Below are positions 1-11,545 of a DNA stretch of 64,000 nucleotides, piece after piece. The first letter of the stretch is position 1. Each line of letters begins with the position of its first letter. Origin of the DNA: Branchinecta lynchi (taxonomy: Eukaryota > Arthropoda > Branchiopoda > Anostraca > Branchinectidae); the NCBI GenBank assembly GCA_023053575.1, contig JAKZAP010000018.1, forward strand, positions 6,014,001 through 6,078,000. The letters run 5' to 3'. Below the pieces are notes generated by a model. That model made no database searches, was not told the origin of the DNA, and saw nothing but the letters and a program-made list of their open reading frames with translations. The position numbers and the translations under genes are program-made.

Positions 1-300
1 CGTTGCGTGACAACAAAACTCGACTGGGACGAAAAACCACTAAAAAGTCGTGGCTACAAGACGAAACAACGGCAAAAGGCGGGGATTTCAGAAGCTTATA
101 AACCGATAAGGGAGCTAGGGATATAATAGGCATAAGAAGCAACAGAGGTCCTGCAAACCGCCAAACCGGAAAAATATTGCTGGTGTCGTTATATATAGAG
201 AGCAGTTGCATGTCAGCATAAACAGCGAATTTTGAGACCTTCTTTGATAAAATGACTCTTTTTTTTTGGCTTTGTCAGTCAAATGAGAAGAACATCAACC
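1..300. other. No recognisable feature
   Basis: AT-rich sequence with no long reading frame and no repeat that I could match elsewhere in the window. Confidence 0.5.
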
Positions 301-303
301 ATT

Positions 304-598
304 AGTTGCGTTTTTGATCAAAGTTTTGTTCGCCGTTCGCTTAGCCGGTTGATTAATTTCCGTTTTTGAACGCCGTCGAAGTTCACCGTTTGCTTAATTA
401 GTGTTTTTATGACTCCTTCGATCCTTGCCGGGTCGACGTTTCTTCGACGATTCAAGCAAACTTCGAACTTGCTAGCGAACGAAGTTCGACGGTCAGAGTT
501 TGAAGGGCGAAGAAACTGTGACCGGCGACCGAAAACGTTATTTAAGCAGAGACCTTTGAGGTTGAAGGTAACTTCAAACTTCGATCAAAAACACAACT
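304..598. mobile_element. MITE family A, copy 1 (295 bp)
   Basis: The ends are inverted repeats: AGTTGCGTTTTTGATC at 304-319 and its near-perfect complement at 583-598 (one mismatch). Both sides carry the trinucleotide ATT (301-303 and 599-601), consistent with a 3-bp target duplication. The same terminal sequence bounds a second copy at 17266-17758 with flanks AAT. The 117-codon frame inside it is read from the repeat and resembles no known protein. A 3-bp A/T target resembles PIF/Harbinger-type insertions, but the superfamily is inferred only from that. Confidence 0.65.
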
Positions 599-601
599 AT
601 T

Positions 602-1160
602 ATCATCCCGATAGGCTAGGAATAGACGATACCCATAAAAATAAACCACGCGGAGTATGTTACGCCTATCGACAGAGAGCACAGGTGGACGATTCTGGGG
701 ACCAGAAATGGGTGTCATATTCAGAAACTAACTCATATCAGTCATCATTAGATGACAGATAATAATGAGTAATCCGATCTAAGGGTTCAAGGGGGAAAGG
801 GCATGAGCGAGGGAACACAATTTATCATGGAAGAAATGAAGATATGACGCAGCCTAACCCTTCTAAGAAAAACTGATGATGATGGGCTGGATGGCTCTAT
901 ATGTTCTTAAGTCTATACAAAATAAAGAACTGATAACATACTCCAAGGTCAATGAAATGACTAGACCTACTTTTTACCAATAAAATGAAGATTGGAAAGT
1001 AAACTTGTTGTCTCACTAGAAATAATGAACCTACGCCAATTATGCCAATAATTACGGCACGTATTACCACTGAACGAGTTCTATTTTTTCCGCTGTTCTA
1101 TTTCTCTCACTGGTTTTACTGTTAAAGAAAAAAATTCTGTATTTTTCGCAATGTTCCTTT
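602..1160. other. No recognisable feature
   Basis: No coding frame, RNA gene or repeat was recognised in this interval. Confidence 0.4.
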
Positions 1161-1735
1161 CTGGGATCCCAGAACGTAAGTTGAAGGATTTACCGTCTGT
1201 CCGTTCGTTTCGATAACTTTCGAAGGGAGTGAGATATTTTGTTCAAACTTGGTGTGAGGATTCTTTGGGCCAAAAGACAGATCGAGTTTGTAGGTTGGCT
1301 CCGTAGCTCTATGTTTAAGGGTGGGGGACGGGGGACTTTTTTAAAGCTAACGAGATAGTCGATTTCGGGGTAAGCGGACATGCTGAATCTGTGTGATAAT
1401 AATATTCTCGTCGGACAAATAGCTCGCCCTGAATCCGGCCAAACAGAAAATTTGTTAAAAGTAAAAGCTTTATCTGAAGTTGGTCAGAGGTTCGACGTAG
1501 AGGTGAGGAGATATCCTGAATCCGTGTGTAGGAAAATTACTTACTCAAGTAATATAAAGTAGTAACTAGGACAATTATTTTGCCCTGAATCCGGCCGAAA
1601 CCGGAAATACTTTGCCAAACCAGAAAATCTGGTAGGCTTGAAAACTTAAATTTTCAAGTAGATTACTGAGATTGTTTATTGCAAAGTCGGGAAGTTTCAA
1701 AGTAACGCAGAAAACTTCAACCGCTACAGCGTCAG
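1161..1735 (-). repeat. GGGATCCC minisatellite element, minus-strand copy
   Basis: Read on the minus strand, 1161-1360 matches 12930-13100: the CTGGGATCCCAG box, a stretch of GACAGACGG-like runs and a conserved CTCACACCAA segment. The part at 1400-1700 is the complement of the minisatellite unit (GGATTCCGGGC, AACTTCAAATAAAACTTTTA) found at 12190-12850 and 51180-51845. It is diverged and interrupted, so it is an old copy. Confidence 0.6.
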
Positions 1736-1789
1736 ACTACAGATCGAGAGGTTCTTGGTTTGCATCTCGGTGTCACCAGCTATATATTC

Positions 1790-1915
1790 TCAGGCAAAAA
1801 AGTACAAGAAACAATCAGAGGGAAAAGCCTATAAAAATCGTTATTTTTTAATGTTTCGGGGAAGGGGTTTCAACCCCCTAGCCCCCCCCCCCTTCCTGGA
1901 TACGGCCTTGATTGT
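1790..1915 (+). repeat. Dispersed repeat with a TGGATACGG end, copy 1
   Basis: The segment (AAAAAAGTACAAGAAAC, then GTTTCGGGGAAGGGG, a C-run and CCTGGATACGGCC) matches the complement of 36005-36175. Both copies end in a TGGATACGGCC-like terminus next to a long C or G run. It is probably a MITE or satellite-type repeat. The superfamily is not determined. Confidence 0.5.
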
Positions 1916-1944
1916 TCTGCTCATATTTCAGTCGAGTTCTTTGA

Positions 1945-2408
1945 TCAGTATCAGTGATAGTAATGGTGTCGATCTTTCGCTTGTTGGGTATGCTGCTGAC
2001 ATCCTAAATCTTAGCCGTTCAGTGTGTGGTTTTGAGGACAATTTCTCGGTTCTACAAGAACAGTATTGTCAAGTTGGTCTCCAGTTTATTGCCAAGAAAT
2101 CGGAGGTTCTGCTTTTTAACGCGAAAGTTTTGCTAGAGATATCAGTGCAGCTAGGTAATGTTAGTGTTGTGCCTACTGATCAAGTGACTTATTTGGGCCT
2201 GCCTATTGGTCGTTACCTGCTTGAAACGCGTCGGCTGTTGCTTGGTCATTTCCAGAAAAAGATAGCGTTTGCTTATAGCATGATAGTGGCTAATAAAAGA
2301 CGACTGGATCGAACTATTTTGGCTCGATTGTACAACGCTTTTCGCTTCCACATTATCTGTACCTTAGTCCGTTTTGGCGAAACTTTAGCCCATCTGATGA
2401 GAGAATAA
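1945..2408 (+). pseudogene. Non-LTR retrotransposon reverse transcriptase fragment
   Basis: This frame reads as the C-terminal half of a LINE reverse transcriptase. It has the catalytic box region GYAADIL (normally YADD, so one catalytic Asp is replaced by Ala), then KSEVLLFN and YLGLPIG, which are typical RT palm and thumb landmarks. Upstream sequence in the same frame (1755-1944) belongs to an unrelated repeat. There is no N-terminal RT, no endonuclease domain and no start of its own, so this is a dead fragment. It may belong with the LINE C-terminal remnant at 3096-3290, which lies in the same orientation. Confidence 0.7.
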
Positions 2409-3095
2409 TACGGTCTCTGTACTGTAAGTATACGAAATTTTGCTGCGGTTACCTCCTTGGAGCAGTAAGCGTTTTATAACGAGAAATTATAAAGTGGCAG
2501 GTCCAGTTTCGGTACTACAAGAACAAATAGCTCGCCATAATTCTGAAGTCGCTTCCCACCTTTGGGCTTCTGTGCTGAAGCAGTAGGTGTGCCCGTCTTT
2601 GTGAATTTCTTGTATTGTTTATCAGTTATGTGTGGATATATAACGTTTTCTGTTTCTTGTTTCTTTTTCTCTCTTATACTCCATCTGTTTGTTTTCGATG
2701 GGAAATAAATGATATATATATGTATATATATATTTTGCAGCTGTATCAGTTTTCGAACTTTCCTTTTCCTATCGGTGAAGTAGTTCGTCTGGAATACAGC
2801 TAAATCAAGGAATTTTGTCTAAGAAAAAACCTTTTAAAGTGATTAGAGATGAGACATAGGGGGTTAACATAGACGCGGAATCCATATCTTGAGTTGGTTT
2901 CTGTGATGATTACCCGTGTGGCGGGTCTCGGGTCTGGCAGATTTCCAGAACCCGTTACTTGCAATATAATCCTTAAAGGCCCTTTAGCGAGACTAACTGG
3001 GTAATACTTTAAATGGAAAAGAATATCAAATAATTAGGTTATAATTGGTAAACTTCCGGCTTTGGCCAGATTCATAATCCCTGGGTGGTGGATAC
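2409..3095. other. Unassigned sequence with a short (TA)n tract
   Basis: It lies between two LINE pieces of the same orientation and could be decayed LINE sequence, but I could not read RT or zinc-finger motifs in it. A short TATATA-rich tract occurs at about 2711-2735. Confidence 0.35.
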
Positions 3096-3290
3096 CTTGC
3101 TACATCTCTACATCATCTGGTGGGTAGATGCGTTGAGTTAAATGATCTGCGTAAAGAGATTTTTGGATATAGTAGGTTGGAGGAGGAGGATTTGGTTAAG
3201 GTCATGGGGAAGAAAAATTTTGGGGACCTTCGTCGGCTTGGGAGGTTCCTCAAGCAGTCTATGGAGCATCGGGAGCGTTTTTTGGAGTAA
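3096..3290 (+). pseudogene. LINE C-terminal remnant
   Basis: The plus-strand frame ends in TAA at 3288-3290 and reads as a LINE C-terminal tail: a segment with LRKEIFGYSRLEEEDLVK followed by NFGDLRRLGRFLKQSMEHRE. This matches the region following the CCHC finger in L2/CR1-like elements, and compares well with the fragment at 49605-50009. About 100 bp later the copy ends in an (ATTC)n tail. Confidence 0.6.
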
Positions 3291-3386
3291 GGGTTCCCTC
3301 CTTTCGGCGTAAACATTGTGTTTGTGAGTGCTATTTTGTGTTTATGTTACTTTCCTACCATGGCCCGACGGGCTTTTTGGAAATAA

Positions 3387-3408
3387 ATTCATTCATTCAT
3401 TCATTCAT
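3387..3408 (+). repeat. (ATTC)n LINE 3-prime tail
   Basis: Five and a half ATTC units directly follow GGAAATAA. Short tandem tails of this kind terminate CR1/L2-clade LINE copies, so this marks the 3-prime boundary of the remnant upstream. Confidence 0.7.
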
Positions 3409-3410
3409 AA

Positions 3411-4880
3411 GCTAGTAGAAGATCCATAAAACTATCTAGAATAATATACTCGTCTGTATAAGCCTATATAACGTAGAGACTCGGGATGAAGTTGATAACA
3501 AAGGAGGGAGCGCATCTAGGGCATGTTGTTTAATCAGAAACACGTTCTTTAATCGGTGTTCCTTTATGAATGTAGAAAATGTTATCACCCATCAGGTGGC
3601 TGGGGGCAATAACACAGCCAACGGAAAAGGCGATAAAAATGGTCGGAATGGCATTCTGGGTTCCTTTAAGGGTGCGAACACACGGTCAGGATCGGGAGCT
3701 CCCAGACTGAAATTCCTGCCCTGATTTTCGGCACTATCATCACTTCGATATGGATAAGTTGAAATTTGATCATGAAAGTGTAGGAAATCCGGCCGGGAAA
3801 TTCTGATAGCGCGTTCAAGGCGTAAGAGTGGATTTTCGAAAACTTCTGTCCTTGCAACATAACTAACTATCGCTTTACGTCTCCCTAAATCATAAGATTC
3901 AATATTTTTTTTTTTTATGGACGTGCTCGGTGTAATTTATATGTGCAAAAAGATACTGCGAATCCAACCGAACTGCAATTTTAAGTCCTGATACACCAGA
4001 AAGGAAGAATAACTTATATTGAAACAAAAGAATTATCCTTTTACTATATATCGTTTTCTCAGTAGAAGCAAGAACAAATAAGCCCCAGAACCTCCATTTC
4101 TCTATCTCTGTAACACGACCATGCGGAGTCGAATAACCCTACGTGGACCATCACAGTTCGTTATCTCTATTAACAACTATATCGCAGTAATGTCTCGAAG
4201 AAGAAAATTCCAAAGTTAAAGCCGATTGGATGTCTGGATGCGCTGCAGAGCAGGTCACCGCACCTCCTGCACTAATTCCTCATTTATGCGCAACGTCGAA
4301 GAGGGAAGTAGACAGGTAGCAACTCTAAGCTCAGCAAATACCTCTAGCTCAGCTTAGTTTTGTCGGAGTATCCATGGTCGCTCAATGGGACCGAAGAGGT
4401 AGGTTCTATTAGTTTATTTGTTCTTGGATACTCCATCAGTTTGTAGTCTCCAGATGGCGTGAGCTCTTTACGATTCCTACAGGGACTTCTCAGGGCATAC
4501 GGACTGGATATTGATACCTCCCCCCTTCTAATAACGTCCTCGATTAATAGACGAAACATGTGCCGACTTACATCACTGCCAAAGACGTTCTCCTTTTCAG
4601 CATAGAGTCAGGAAACATGATTGGCGACTCGAGTTCTGCGCACTTTTCAACTGTAATTAAAGGGGCACTACGTGGAACAAATAACGACTTCGATCTGTCT
4701 CTCTTCGGGGGGCAGAACCCCACAGGAAATGACTGGCAATCCAAACTGTCATGGTCCGCACTTTTCTTCCCCTTCTTCTTTCGAAACACACTTGACAACT
4801 TCATTCTAGCGTTTGACCAATTTTGAATTTGTCGCCAGTCGCCACGACTGTGTACACAAGACTGAATGAGTCATGACGCT
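3411..4880. other. No recognisable feature
   Basis: Several short frames occur on both strands, but none has recognisable motifs or a matching neighbour. I see no repeat shared with the rest of the window. Confidence 0.4.
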
Positions 4881-4924
4881 CTAGTAACTTCCGCAGGGAT
4901 CAGGGCAGGTGAAGTCTGCGCGCG

Positions 4925-5115
4925 AAGGCTGAAAGGAATAATTGAGTCCCGAGGACACTTGATGCAAGGAGATAAATAGTATTTCGTGATCAAAGACTGG
5001 TTGCTCCACTTTTAGAAGTGGATAAGGGGGACAGGACTGGATTAAACGATGAGGATGACGAACAAGAACTAAAGACGCTGAAGAAAGCAGTTACGAGGAT
5101 TATGGTGGCGAAGAT
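4925..5115 (+). repeat. Dispersed repeat (GATAAATAGT / CAAAGACTGGTTG), copy 1
   Basis: The signature GAGTCC..AGGACACTTGATGCA, GATAAATAGT, CAAAGACTGGTTGCTCCACTT, and AAACGATGAGGATGACG recurs in diverged form at about 8740-8890, 11940-12060, 13165-13290 and 13305-13435. No terminal repeats or target duplications were identified. Confidence 0.5.
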
Positions 5116-5211
5116 ATGGATCTACTTCTGACAACATTATTATGAGGATGGCCGTGCTGAAGGCGAAAGCTTAGGTTCCAATGGTATGAGCTGAAGATAT
5201 TCTGACACCAA

Positions 5212-5494
5212 GAGCGTGTTCCGCCCTACTTACTATGCATGACGTCACGAATTCTGGCTTCTTGACGTCAGGCTGGAACACATTTTTCTCTTTTCAGCAA
5301 AATAACATGCCAAGGGCTAATCGGTAGTAGTTAGTCGTAGTTACCACGCTTACTACGCTCCCGAGCGTGGTAAGCAAACTGTTACTATTAGTTACTATTT
5401 TCAGAAGGTTGGAACGATTACCGTAGTAACTTTTCACGAGGCTGGAAAGAAAATAGTAACTGATAGTTACTATTGTTAGAAGGGTAGAACACGA
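5212..5494. mobile_element. MITE family B, copy 1 (about 283 bp)
   Basis: It is bounded by GAGCGTGTTCCGCCCT at the left and a degraded complement (AGGGTAGAACACGAT) at the right. It shares with copy 2 (6715-7019) the inner modules TTACTACGCTCCCG and repeated AGTTACTATT in inverted orientation. There is no coding capacity. Confidence 0.6.
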
Positions 5495-5689
5495 TCCATA
5501 GCACTTGCCCTAGGACCAGGGACCTTGATATAAGGGACACGTGAGTGCTACTTCGGTCCTTATCTTTAATTAGTTTTATTGTTTTATTTTTATTTTAGCT
5601 CAACGGACGACCAATAAAAGTCTTATAAATCTTCACCAACAAAAGCAAATAAAAAAAGGCTACACCCCCTTATAGAACTCTGTTCAATT

Positions 5690-6518
5690 CTTAAGCTTCA
5701 CTCGAATCCGATCACCCGGGCCAAAGTTACGCATGACTCAGTATTCTGGATTCCCCTCCCTCCACGATTATCAGATCGACGAAATTTTACTTTCAAGTCA
5801 GTTTGATCGGGGCCCTGATATGCCTGCCAAGTTTCTTCGTGAAAATCCCCAAAACCGCCATCACCGGAATTCCAGGACCACCCCCTCCATCCCCATCCCC
5901 CCAAGTGTTCGGATCCAGTACATCGCTAAACGATTGATCTAGAGCAGATGCTTGTTCTTCCCAGCAAGTTTCACTCCGATCCCTCCATTCTAACACTTTC
6001 TTGGAATTTCCGCCCCCTCCCCAACTCCCCACTAGATGTCGAATCCGGACAAGACTTTAAACGGGACATCAGAGATATATAATCTATTCAGTTATTAAGT
6101 TCATTTCAATCCGATCACCCGTTCGAAAGTTACACACTACTCAATTCCCGGATTCCCCCGCCCTCCACTCCCCCGAGATGGTCGAATGGGAAAACTGATT
6201 ATCTCTAGCTTTGTTTGAACGGGTCCTTCATATGCCTGCCAAGTTTCATGGTCCTAGCACATCTGGAAGTACCATAACTCGAAAAACTGTGACAAACTGC
6301 AGTTTCCACCGCCCTCCACTCCCCCGCATATCGTTGGATCGGGAAACTGATTATTTCCAAGTTAGTTTGGTCGGGTCCCTGATACGCCTGCCAAGTTTCA
6401 TTGTCCTAGCACATCTGGGAGTACCCTAACTCGAAAAAGTGTGACAAAAAACCGGACCACAGACGGAATTGCAATCGGTATATGGCACTTGAGCCAGATG
6501 CTGCAAGTGCCATAAAAA
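5690..6518 (+). mobile_element. Helentron-like minisatellite element, copy A
   Basis: It contains about three copies of a roughly 110-130 bp module (GGATCGGGAAACTGATTATTTCCAAG, then GCCTGCCAAGTTTCAT, then CATCTGGAAGTACC). It ends in a hairpin at 6482-6513, with ATGGCACTTG pairing with CAAGTGCCAT around a 12-nt loop and followed by AAAA. The same arrangement recurs at five other places. Minisatellite core plus terminal stem-loop is the architecture of DINE-1/HINE/pearl-type non-autonomous Helentrons. That assignment is inferred from structure only. Confidence 0.5.
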
Positions 6519-6714
6519 CCAGACCGACCGACTGACGGAATTGCGATCGACCGGTATATGGCACATCAAAAAAAGAACAAGAAATTAAAGGAAACGAGAA
6601 AGGTCACTGTGGGCGGGCAGATACTTGTAAGTTGACCGATGTAATTTCCCAGGACTTCCGAAAGTTTCGACCCGGTATGCAGGTTCCGATTCCTGTACCA
6701 TGGAGGCAGATACA

Positions 6715-7019
6715 GAGCGTGTTCCACCCTACTTACCGTAGTTACCACGCATGGCGTCACGAATTCTGTTTTTTTGCCATTAAGGCTGGAACGATTTTTC
6801 TATTTTCCAGCAGAATATCATGCCACGGGCGAATCCAACCAATCACGTTACAGAGATGCGTAGTTACTACGCTTACTACGCTCCCGACCATGGTAAGCAA
6901 ATAGTAACTATTAGTTACTATTTCGAGAAGGATGGAACGGTCAGCGTAGTAACTTTTGGTGAGGTTGGAACGGAAATGGTAACTAATAGTTACTATTTGT
7001 AGAAGGGTGGAACACGCTC
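6715..7019. mobile_element. MITE family B, copy 2 (305 bp)
   Basis: It has perfect 16-bp terminal inverted repeats, GAGCGTGTTCCACCCT and its complement, flanked by ACA on both sides (6712-6714 and 7020-7022), a likely 3-bp target duplication. Inside, paired AGTAACTATTAGTTACTATT-like palindromes could be transposase-binding or fold-back sequences. No transposase is present. Confidence 0.7.
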
Positions 7020-7256
7020 ACAACAGAAAGCAGAAAATCGGAAATAACAAGAGCGAACTGAACTGATATCTTTTTTTTCATGAAAAATAGGGTAAATACC
7101 AGAAAGAAACAAAACAGAGTGATCTGTAAAAGCCGAATATAATTTAGCAAGAGATTTTCTATTGTATCTACGTCGATAAGAAACAATTTTAGAATAACTT
7201 AATTGTATTTTCTTCTTGCAATCAGCGACGGCGAGAGTCCGGAACGATTTTGGTGT

Positions 7257-7532
7257 TTAAACATTAATTCCCAGCCACCGAAAAGAGGAAACCGATGGGA
7301 TAGAAAAAGATCCACAAATTAGTCGGTGCGTGATATTTACTATTAAATGGAAGAAATTCACACTTTGAAAGATTAAGAGTAATCCAATCTCGTGGAGTTT
7401 AGATGCTACTGTTGAAACAGACAAAGAAACCCATTTTTTAGTCCTACTGATCGAAAGAATATCATCCGCACAAGCAAGATAAGAAATATTTACTGAATTA
7501 ACAAGAGCTGTAAGCTCATATAGCACTTGCAT
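7257..7532 (-). pseudogene. LINE reverse transcriptase fragment (minus strand)
   Basis: The minus-strand frame contains ISYLACADDILSISRT, an RT catalytic box in which the usual Tyr is Cys, followed by a helical segment and SFRWLGI, corresponding to the LGI/LGL box. Only about 90 residues remain. Its 5-prime end runs into the left end of Helentron-like copy B, so the LINE was truncated there or the element inserted into it. Confidence 0.65.
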
Positions 7533-8690
7533 GGGTTAAGACGTTTTGATTGATCAAAAGTAAGTTTCGACTTTGCGGCGAGATGAGCACTCTAAGGGAG
7601 CTAGAATTTCATTTGTAAGCAAAACCCTTAAGGCAAAAATGATAATGGGCTGATGGGCATCATGAAAATGCATAAATTGCTTAAAAGTATTTTTTTTTCT
7701 TTGCGGTCAAGATTGGTACTTTAAGGAGTAATCGGATTCGGGAAGTAGCAATTTCTAAGCAAGTGTTGTTGAATCTCTAATATTCCAGCGAACTTTCATC
7801 GTTCTAGCACATCTGGAAGTACCTCAGCTCGCGATCACCGTAATCCCAGACCCCCCCCCCCCCCCCCCCACTCCAACTCCACCCACAATACCCGGAGCCA
7901 ATCCGGTTGTGTAAATGATTAATCCAGAGCATCTGTTTGTTATTTCCACGAAATTCGATCCCGATCAAACCAGTCTAAGCGGGTCAAGTATTCCCCCCCA
8001 ATAATTGTCGGATTCGGTCCGGAAATGAAAAAGATCACCAGAGAGAAACGTCCTCTGTTCACTTATTAAATTTCACTCGAATCCGATCACCCGTTCCAAA
8101 GTTACGCATGACTCAATATTCCGGATTCTCTTCCCTCAACCCCCCCCCCCCAAGATTATCATATCGAGGATTTTTTTTAATTCCAAGTCAGTTTGACCGG
8201 GTCCCTGATATGCCTGCCAAGTTTCGTCGTGAAAATCCCCAAAAACTGAATTACGGGAAACCCCCTCCCCCCCCCCTCAAGTGTCCGGAGCCAGTCAAAT
8301 TCTGTCAAAGATTTACATGGAGCAGATGTTTGTTCTTTCCATCAAGTTTCACTCGGATCCCTCCATTCTCTAACCGTTTCTCGAGATATCATAACTCGAA
8401 AAAGTGTGACAAAATGCCCTAAATTTTCAAGTTTCCAGCGCCAGCGCCAGCGCCAGCGCCAGCGCCAGCGCCAGCGCCAGCGCCACTCCCGCGCATATGA
8501 TCGGATCGGGAAACTGATTATTTCCAGGTTAGTTTGGTCGGGTCCCTAATATGCCTGCCAAGTTTCATTGTCCTAACACATCTGGAAGTACCCTAACTCG
8601 GAAAAGTGTGACAAAAACTCGGACAGACCGACAGACGGAATTGTGGTCGGTATATGGCACTTGAGCCAGAGGCTGTAAGTGCTATAAAAA
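7505..8690 (+). mobile_element. Helentron-like minisatellite element, copy B
   Basis: The left end, AGAGCTGTAAGCTCATATAGCACTTG, closely matches the left end of copy D at 41911. The core shows the module CATCTGGAAGTACC, a C-run, TTTCACTCG and GCCTGCCAAGTTTC. The right end is a hairpin at 8654-8685 (ATGGCACTTG with TAAGTGCTAT, slightly degraded). It includes a poly-C run near 7852-7870 and a (CCAGCG)n microsatellite. Confidence 0.5.
8435..8484 (+). repeat. (CCAGCG)n microsatellite
   Basis: About eight perfect CCAGCG units lie inside Helentron-like copy B, directly ahead of one minisatellite module. Confidence 0.9.
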
Positions 8691-8739
8691 TGCAAGTGGA
8701 TGGGATGGGGTGGGATATGTTATACCGAGGTAATACTGA

Positions 8740-8890
8740 TCGAGTCCTAAGGACACTTGATGCATTGAGATAAAGTTAGAACAAGAATAACTTTTCTATG
8801 GTTAACTAAATAATATTCAGTGACCGAACACATGTGATCCACTAGTAGATAAGAGTAACAGGGACAAAGATGATTTGAAGATGCTAAAGG
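8740..8890 (+). repeat. Dispersed repeat (GATAAATAGT family), copy 2
   Basis: Carries GAGTCCTAAGGACACTTGATGCA, GTGATCCACTAG and GGGACAAAGATGATTTGAAG, as in the copy at 4925-5115. It is strongly diverged. Confidence 0.4.
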
Positions 8891-10219
8891 AACTGGGTAA
8901 TATTGCCTAGCATATGACATGTAGGAATAAACAAATACCGAACATACTCAATGCAAGGAGGTAAGTACAGTAGAGGTATGTTGATTTAGAAGTCACATAG
9001 TAATGACGTCACACTCGTAAACAGAATGGGTTCATATATTGTAAGGTTAAAGACAAACAGCAATCTTTTCTTGATCTTTTCAGCTTTTTGCTCAGTTCCA
9101 ATTGTATCCCTCAAAGCACACCTCGCACTATTTACTGTTTATGTTCCAATATATAAAACTAGTAAAATACTATAGAGCTAGGCCCTGCTTTTAACAAATC
9201 ATACACGGCTTTGGTTTTTATAAGCCTTTTTTCAGGCTCATTGACTTCTAGCAACGGCAGAATTCAGATAACCGGTTTACGCATCAATAGCATGACGCCC
9301 AGACACTCGTCGCGAGCGTGATACGCATGGAAAATACTGAAACACGGCAAGTGTGAAAATCAATGCGTGTCGTTAGCAGCTTAAAATGTAACTGATGAAA
9401 GTCGGGTCTCCGGGCTTAAGAGTTATATACACGCAATTACGGAAGTACGTTGCATTTGAACTGTAGGCACTACGAGTTCTTTAAAGGCATACAACTGTTT
9501 TACATACAACTGTCCGATGTATCCCGACTGAAGAAACTTAAGCAGCAGACGGAACTGCGCATGTCAAAAGTAAGCTGAAAATCCGATGTACCAACCCGTC
9601 TGACTGGTTGACAAAGAGGCAACTCTCCTGTTTATATCGAGGTCTTTCCGTGATAGCGGGCCAGGAAGGGTAAATACACAACTCCTCAGAGGCGAATGAA
9701 ATTTGCTGTCTTTCATTTAGAGAAGTCGTTTCATTTACTCGAACACTTACTTAATTTTCTCTTCCGGGATACAATATAGCTCAAAACCGCTTGCCTAGGT
9801 TCTGGTCAACACTTAGGTCTACAGCCTCAAACTCTTCTGATTGTTTCTGACTTCAGATCAAAACGTCAGCCTGTAAATTGCATATAAACCACATGCTTTT
9901 AGCTCTTTAAAAGGTCATAAAAGATTGAAGTATCAGGAGCCTTGAAAGGACAGAAGAATGACAGAGAAACCAAACACTAATCAAAAGCTTGTGGTTGTTT
10001 GTTTTTGCGGATTTATTGGTTCCAAGATCCCGTATTGTCAAAACTATGAAAACAGATAATTTTGTTATCTGATTAGAAGCATGCCTTACTGCAATATTGG
10101 TAACCAAGACCACTCTCATACGTAGTGTATAAATAAGAATTCGTGGATTACCTAAACCAAACGATGAAGATAAAGGAGATTTACTATTCTTTGAGCCCAA
10201 GCTGACTTTGAAACATTTA
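8891..10219. other. No recognisable feature
   Basis: The frame at 9907-10224 on the minus strand has no recognisable motif. No repeat or RNA gene was identified in this interval. Confidence 0.4.
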
Positions 10220-10403
10220 TTCAAACAATGTTTACAACGGATACGTCGGATACAAACCTGTAATTACAGGTTTGTTTCCTTCCCCGAAGTTGAACCAGAG
10301 GATTGACACTATTGACAGCCTGAGGAGGACCCTTGCCAAGAAGGGCCGAAATATTGCTGATGAAGAATCATAGCTAACGTATCCGTTGTAAACATTGTTT
10401 GAA
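10220..10403 (+). repeat. Perfect 27-bp inverted repeats enclosing a hammerhead-like motif
   Basis: Positions 10220-10246 and 10377-10403 are exact reverse complements (core TTTACAACGGATACG) separated by 130 bp. The spacer contains a 20-bp palindrome around CTGTAATTACAG at about 10254-10274. It also contains CTGAGGA, then GGACCC pairing with GGGCC across a 10-nt loop, then GAAA, between 10319 and 10352. This order (CUGANGA, stem II, GAAA) is the hammerhead ribozyme core as found in Penelope-like retroelements. A convincing stem III is not visible, so function is uncertain. Confidence 0.45.
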
Positions 10404-10945
10404 AAAAAGGAGATTTACATAGTCTAACAAGTGCGCAAGCGCACAGACGTGGAGTGTAAAAGTAAAATGTTTATCACATTTATATACAAATAGCTTTAGA
10501 ACAAAGACATATCTCTTCCCCAATAACCAAACAGGTATTGAAATAACATTGTTATCAACCCCCTTTAAAAACTTTACATGAAACAAACCGCCAGTATAAA
10601 TCCAAAGAAATGTTGAAGATCTTGTACGAATAGCATTTGTTCGACACTGAATGACATGCCTGCCAGTCCCAAACTTTAAACCTCTTGTCCATTAGCAAGG
10701 TAATAACAAGTGCAATAAACCAATTCGTAGCAGACTAATGCCCTCTTTGTCACAATTCATTAAGAACGGTATATGATCAATCGATCATAATATGACAAAA
10801 CATTCCAGTTTCCAACTGTTCATAAAAGATTAAAGCACGTCGCGTCGTCTTATTTGTTGATGTTACACCAAATCCTCATCCATAGATATATCTCCTCAAC
10901 TATACAAGAGTTGGACTTGAGGCCTGCCATAGACGAACTTAACTC
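10404..10945. other. No recognisable feature
   Basis: No gene or repeat was recognised. The context (an inverted repeat and hammerhead-like motif just upstream) might belong to a decayed Penelope-like element, but I cannot read its RT here. Confidence 0.35.
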
Positions 10946-10949
10946 ATAG

Positions 10950-11545
10950 ACTTTTTTCATGGGCAATTTTGGGCCCACTTGCCAATGAACGGGGAGGGTG
11001 GGGGTGGTTCAACTCTCCCGGTCCCTATCATCCAAAAGCACAAAAGAATTTCATCGCCTTGTCTCCAGTTATTGTCAAATTAAAAACATTAAAAAATGGG
11101 CAATCTGGGCCCAACTGCCCATGAACCAAATGGGGGTGGGGTTTGGGACCTGCAACAAGTAAAAAGAGACCCGAAATGCTCACAATCCTACTAAGTTTCA
11201 ACATGATACCTGTTGATTCCTGGCAAGGCTAACGAACTTTACTCCAGGGCAATCTAGGCCCATGAATGTGGTGGGTGGGGGAGGTGCAACTTTAAAAGCA
11301 ATTTTCCAGCCCTAGGATCTACACGTCCAAAGAATTTCATCTCCCTATGTGCAGTTCCGGTCAAGTTATGAACTTTATTCACTGGGCAAGCTGGGCCCAT
11401 TTGCCCCTGAACCTGACTGGGGTGGGGGGGGGGGACCCCGAAAAGGCAGAACTAGACCCCAATACCCACAAGTGTACCAAGTTTGAACTTGATACTTGCA
11501 GTGGTTCACAAGTTATGAGCTCCACAAAATACGGCGAAAATCGAA
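10950..11545 (+). repeat. Diverged tandem repeat with a GGGCAA..TGGGCCCA module
   Basis: Four units start at roughly 10962, 11098, 11248 and 11384. Each has GGGCAA, a TGGGCCCA or TAGGCCCA box, TGCCCATGAAC-like sequence, a G-rich run and an AAGTTAT/AAATTAA end. Unit length is about 135-150 bp. The frames read across it are products of the repeat. Confidence 0.6.

Noticed and set aside
5698..6429. Several 70-80-codon frames on both strands
   Set aside because: All fall in the Helentron-like repeat modules and recur in other copies with stops; their Pro/Gly-rich products come from C-runs.
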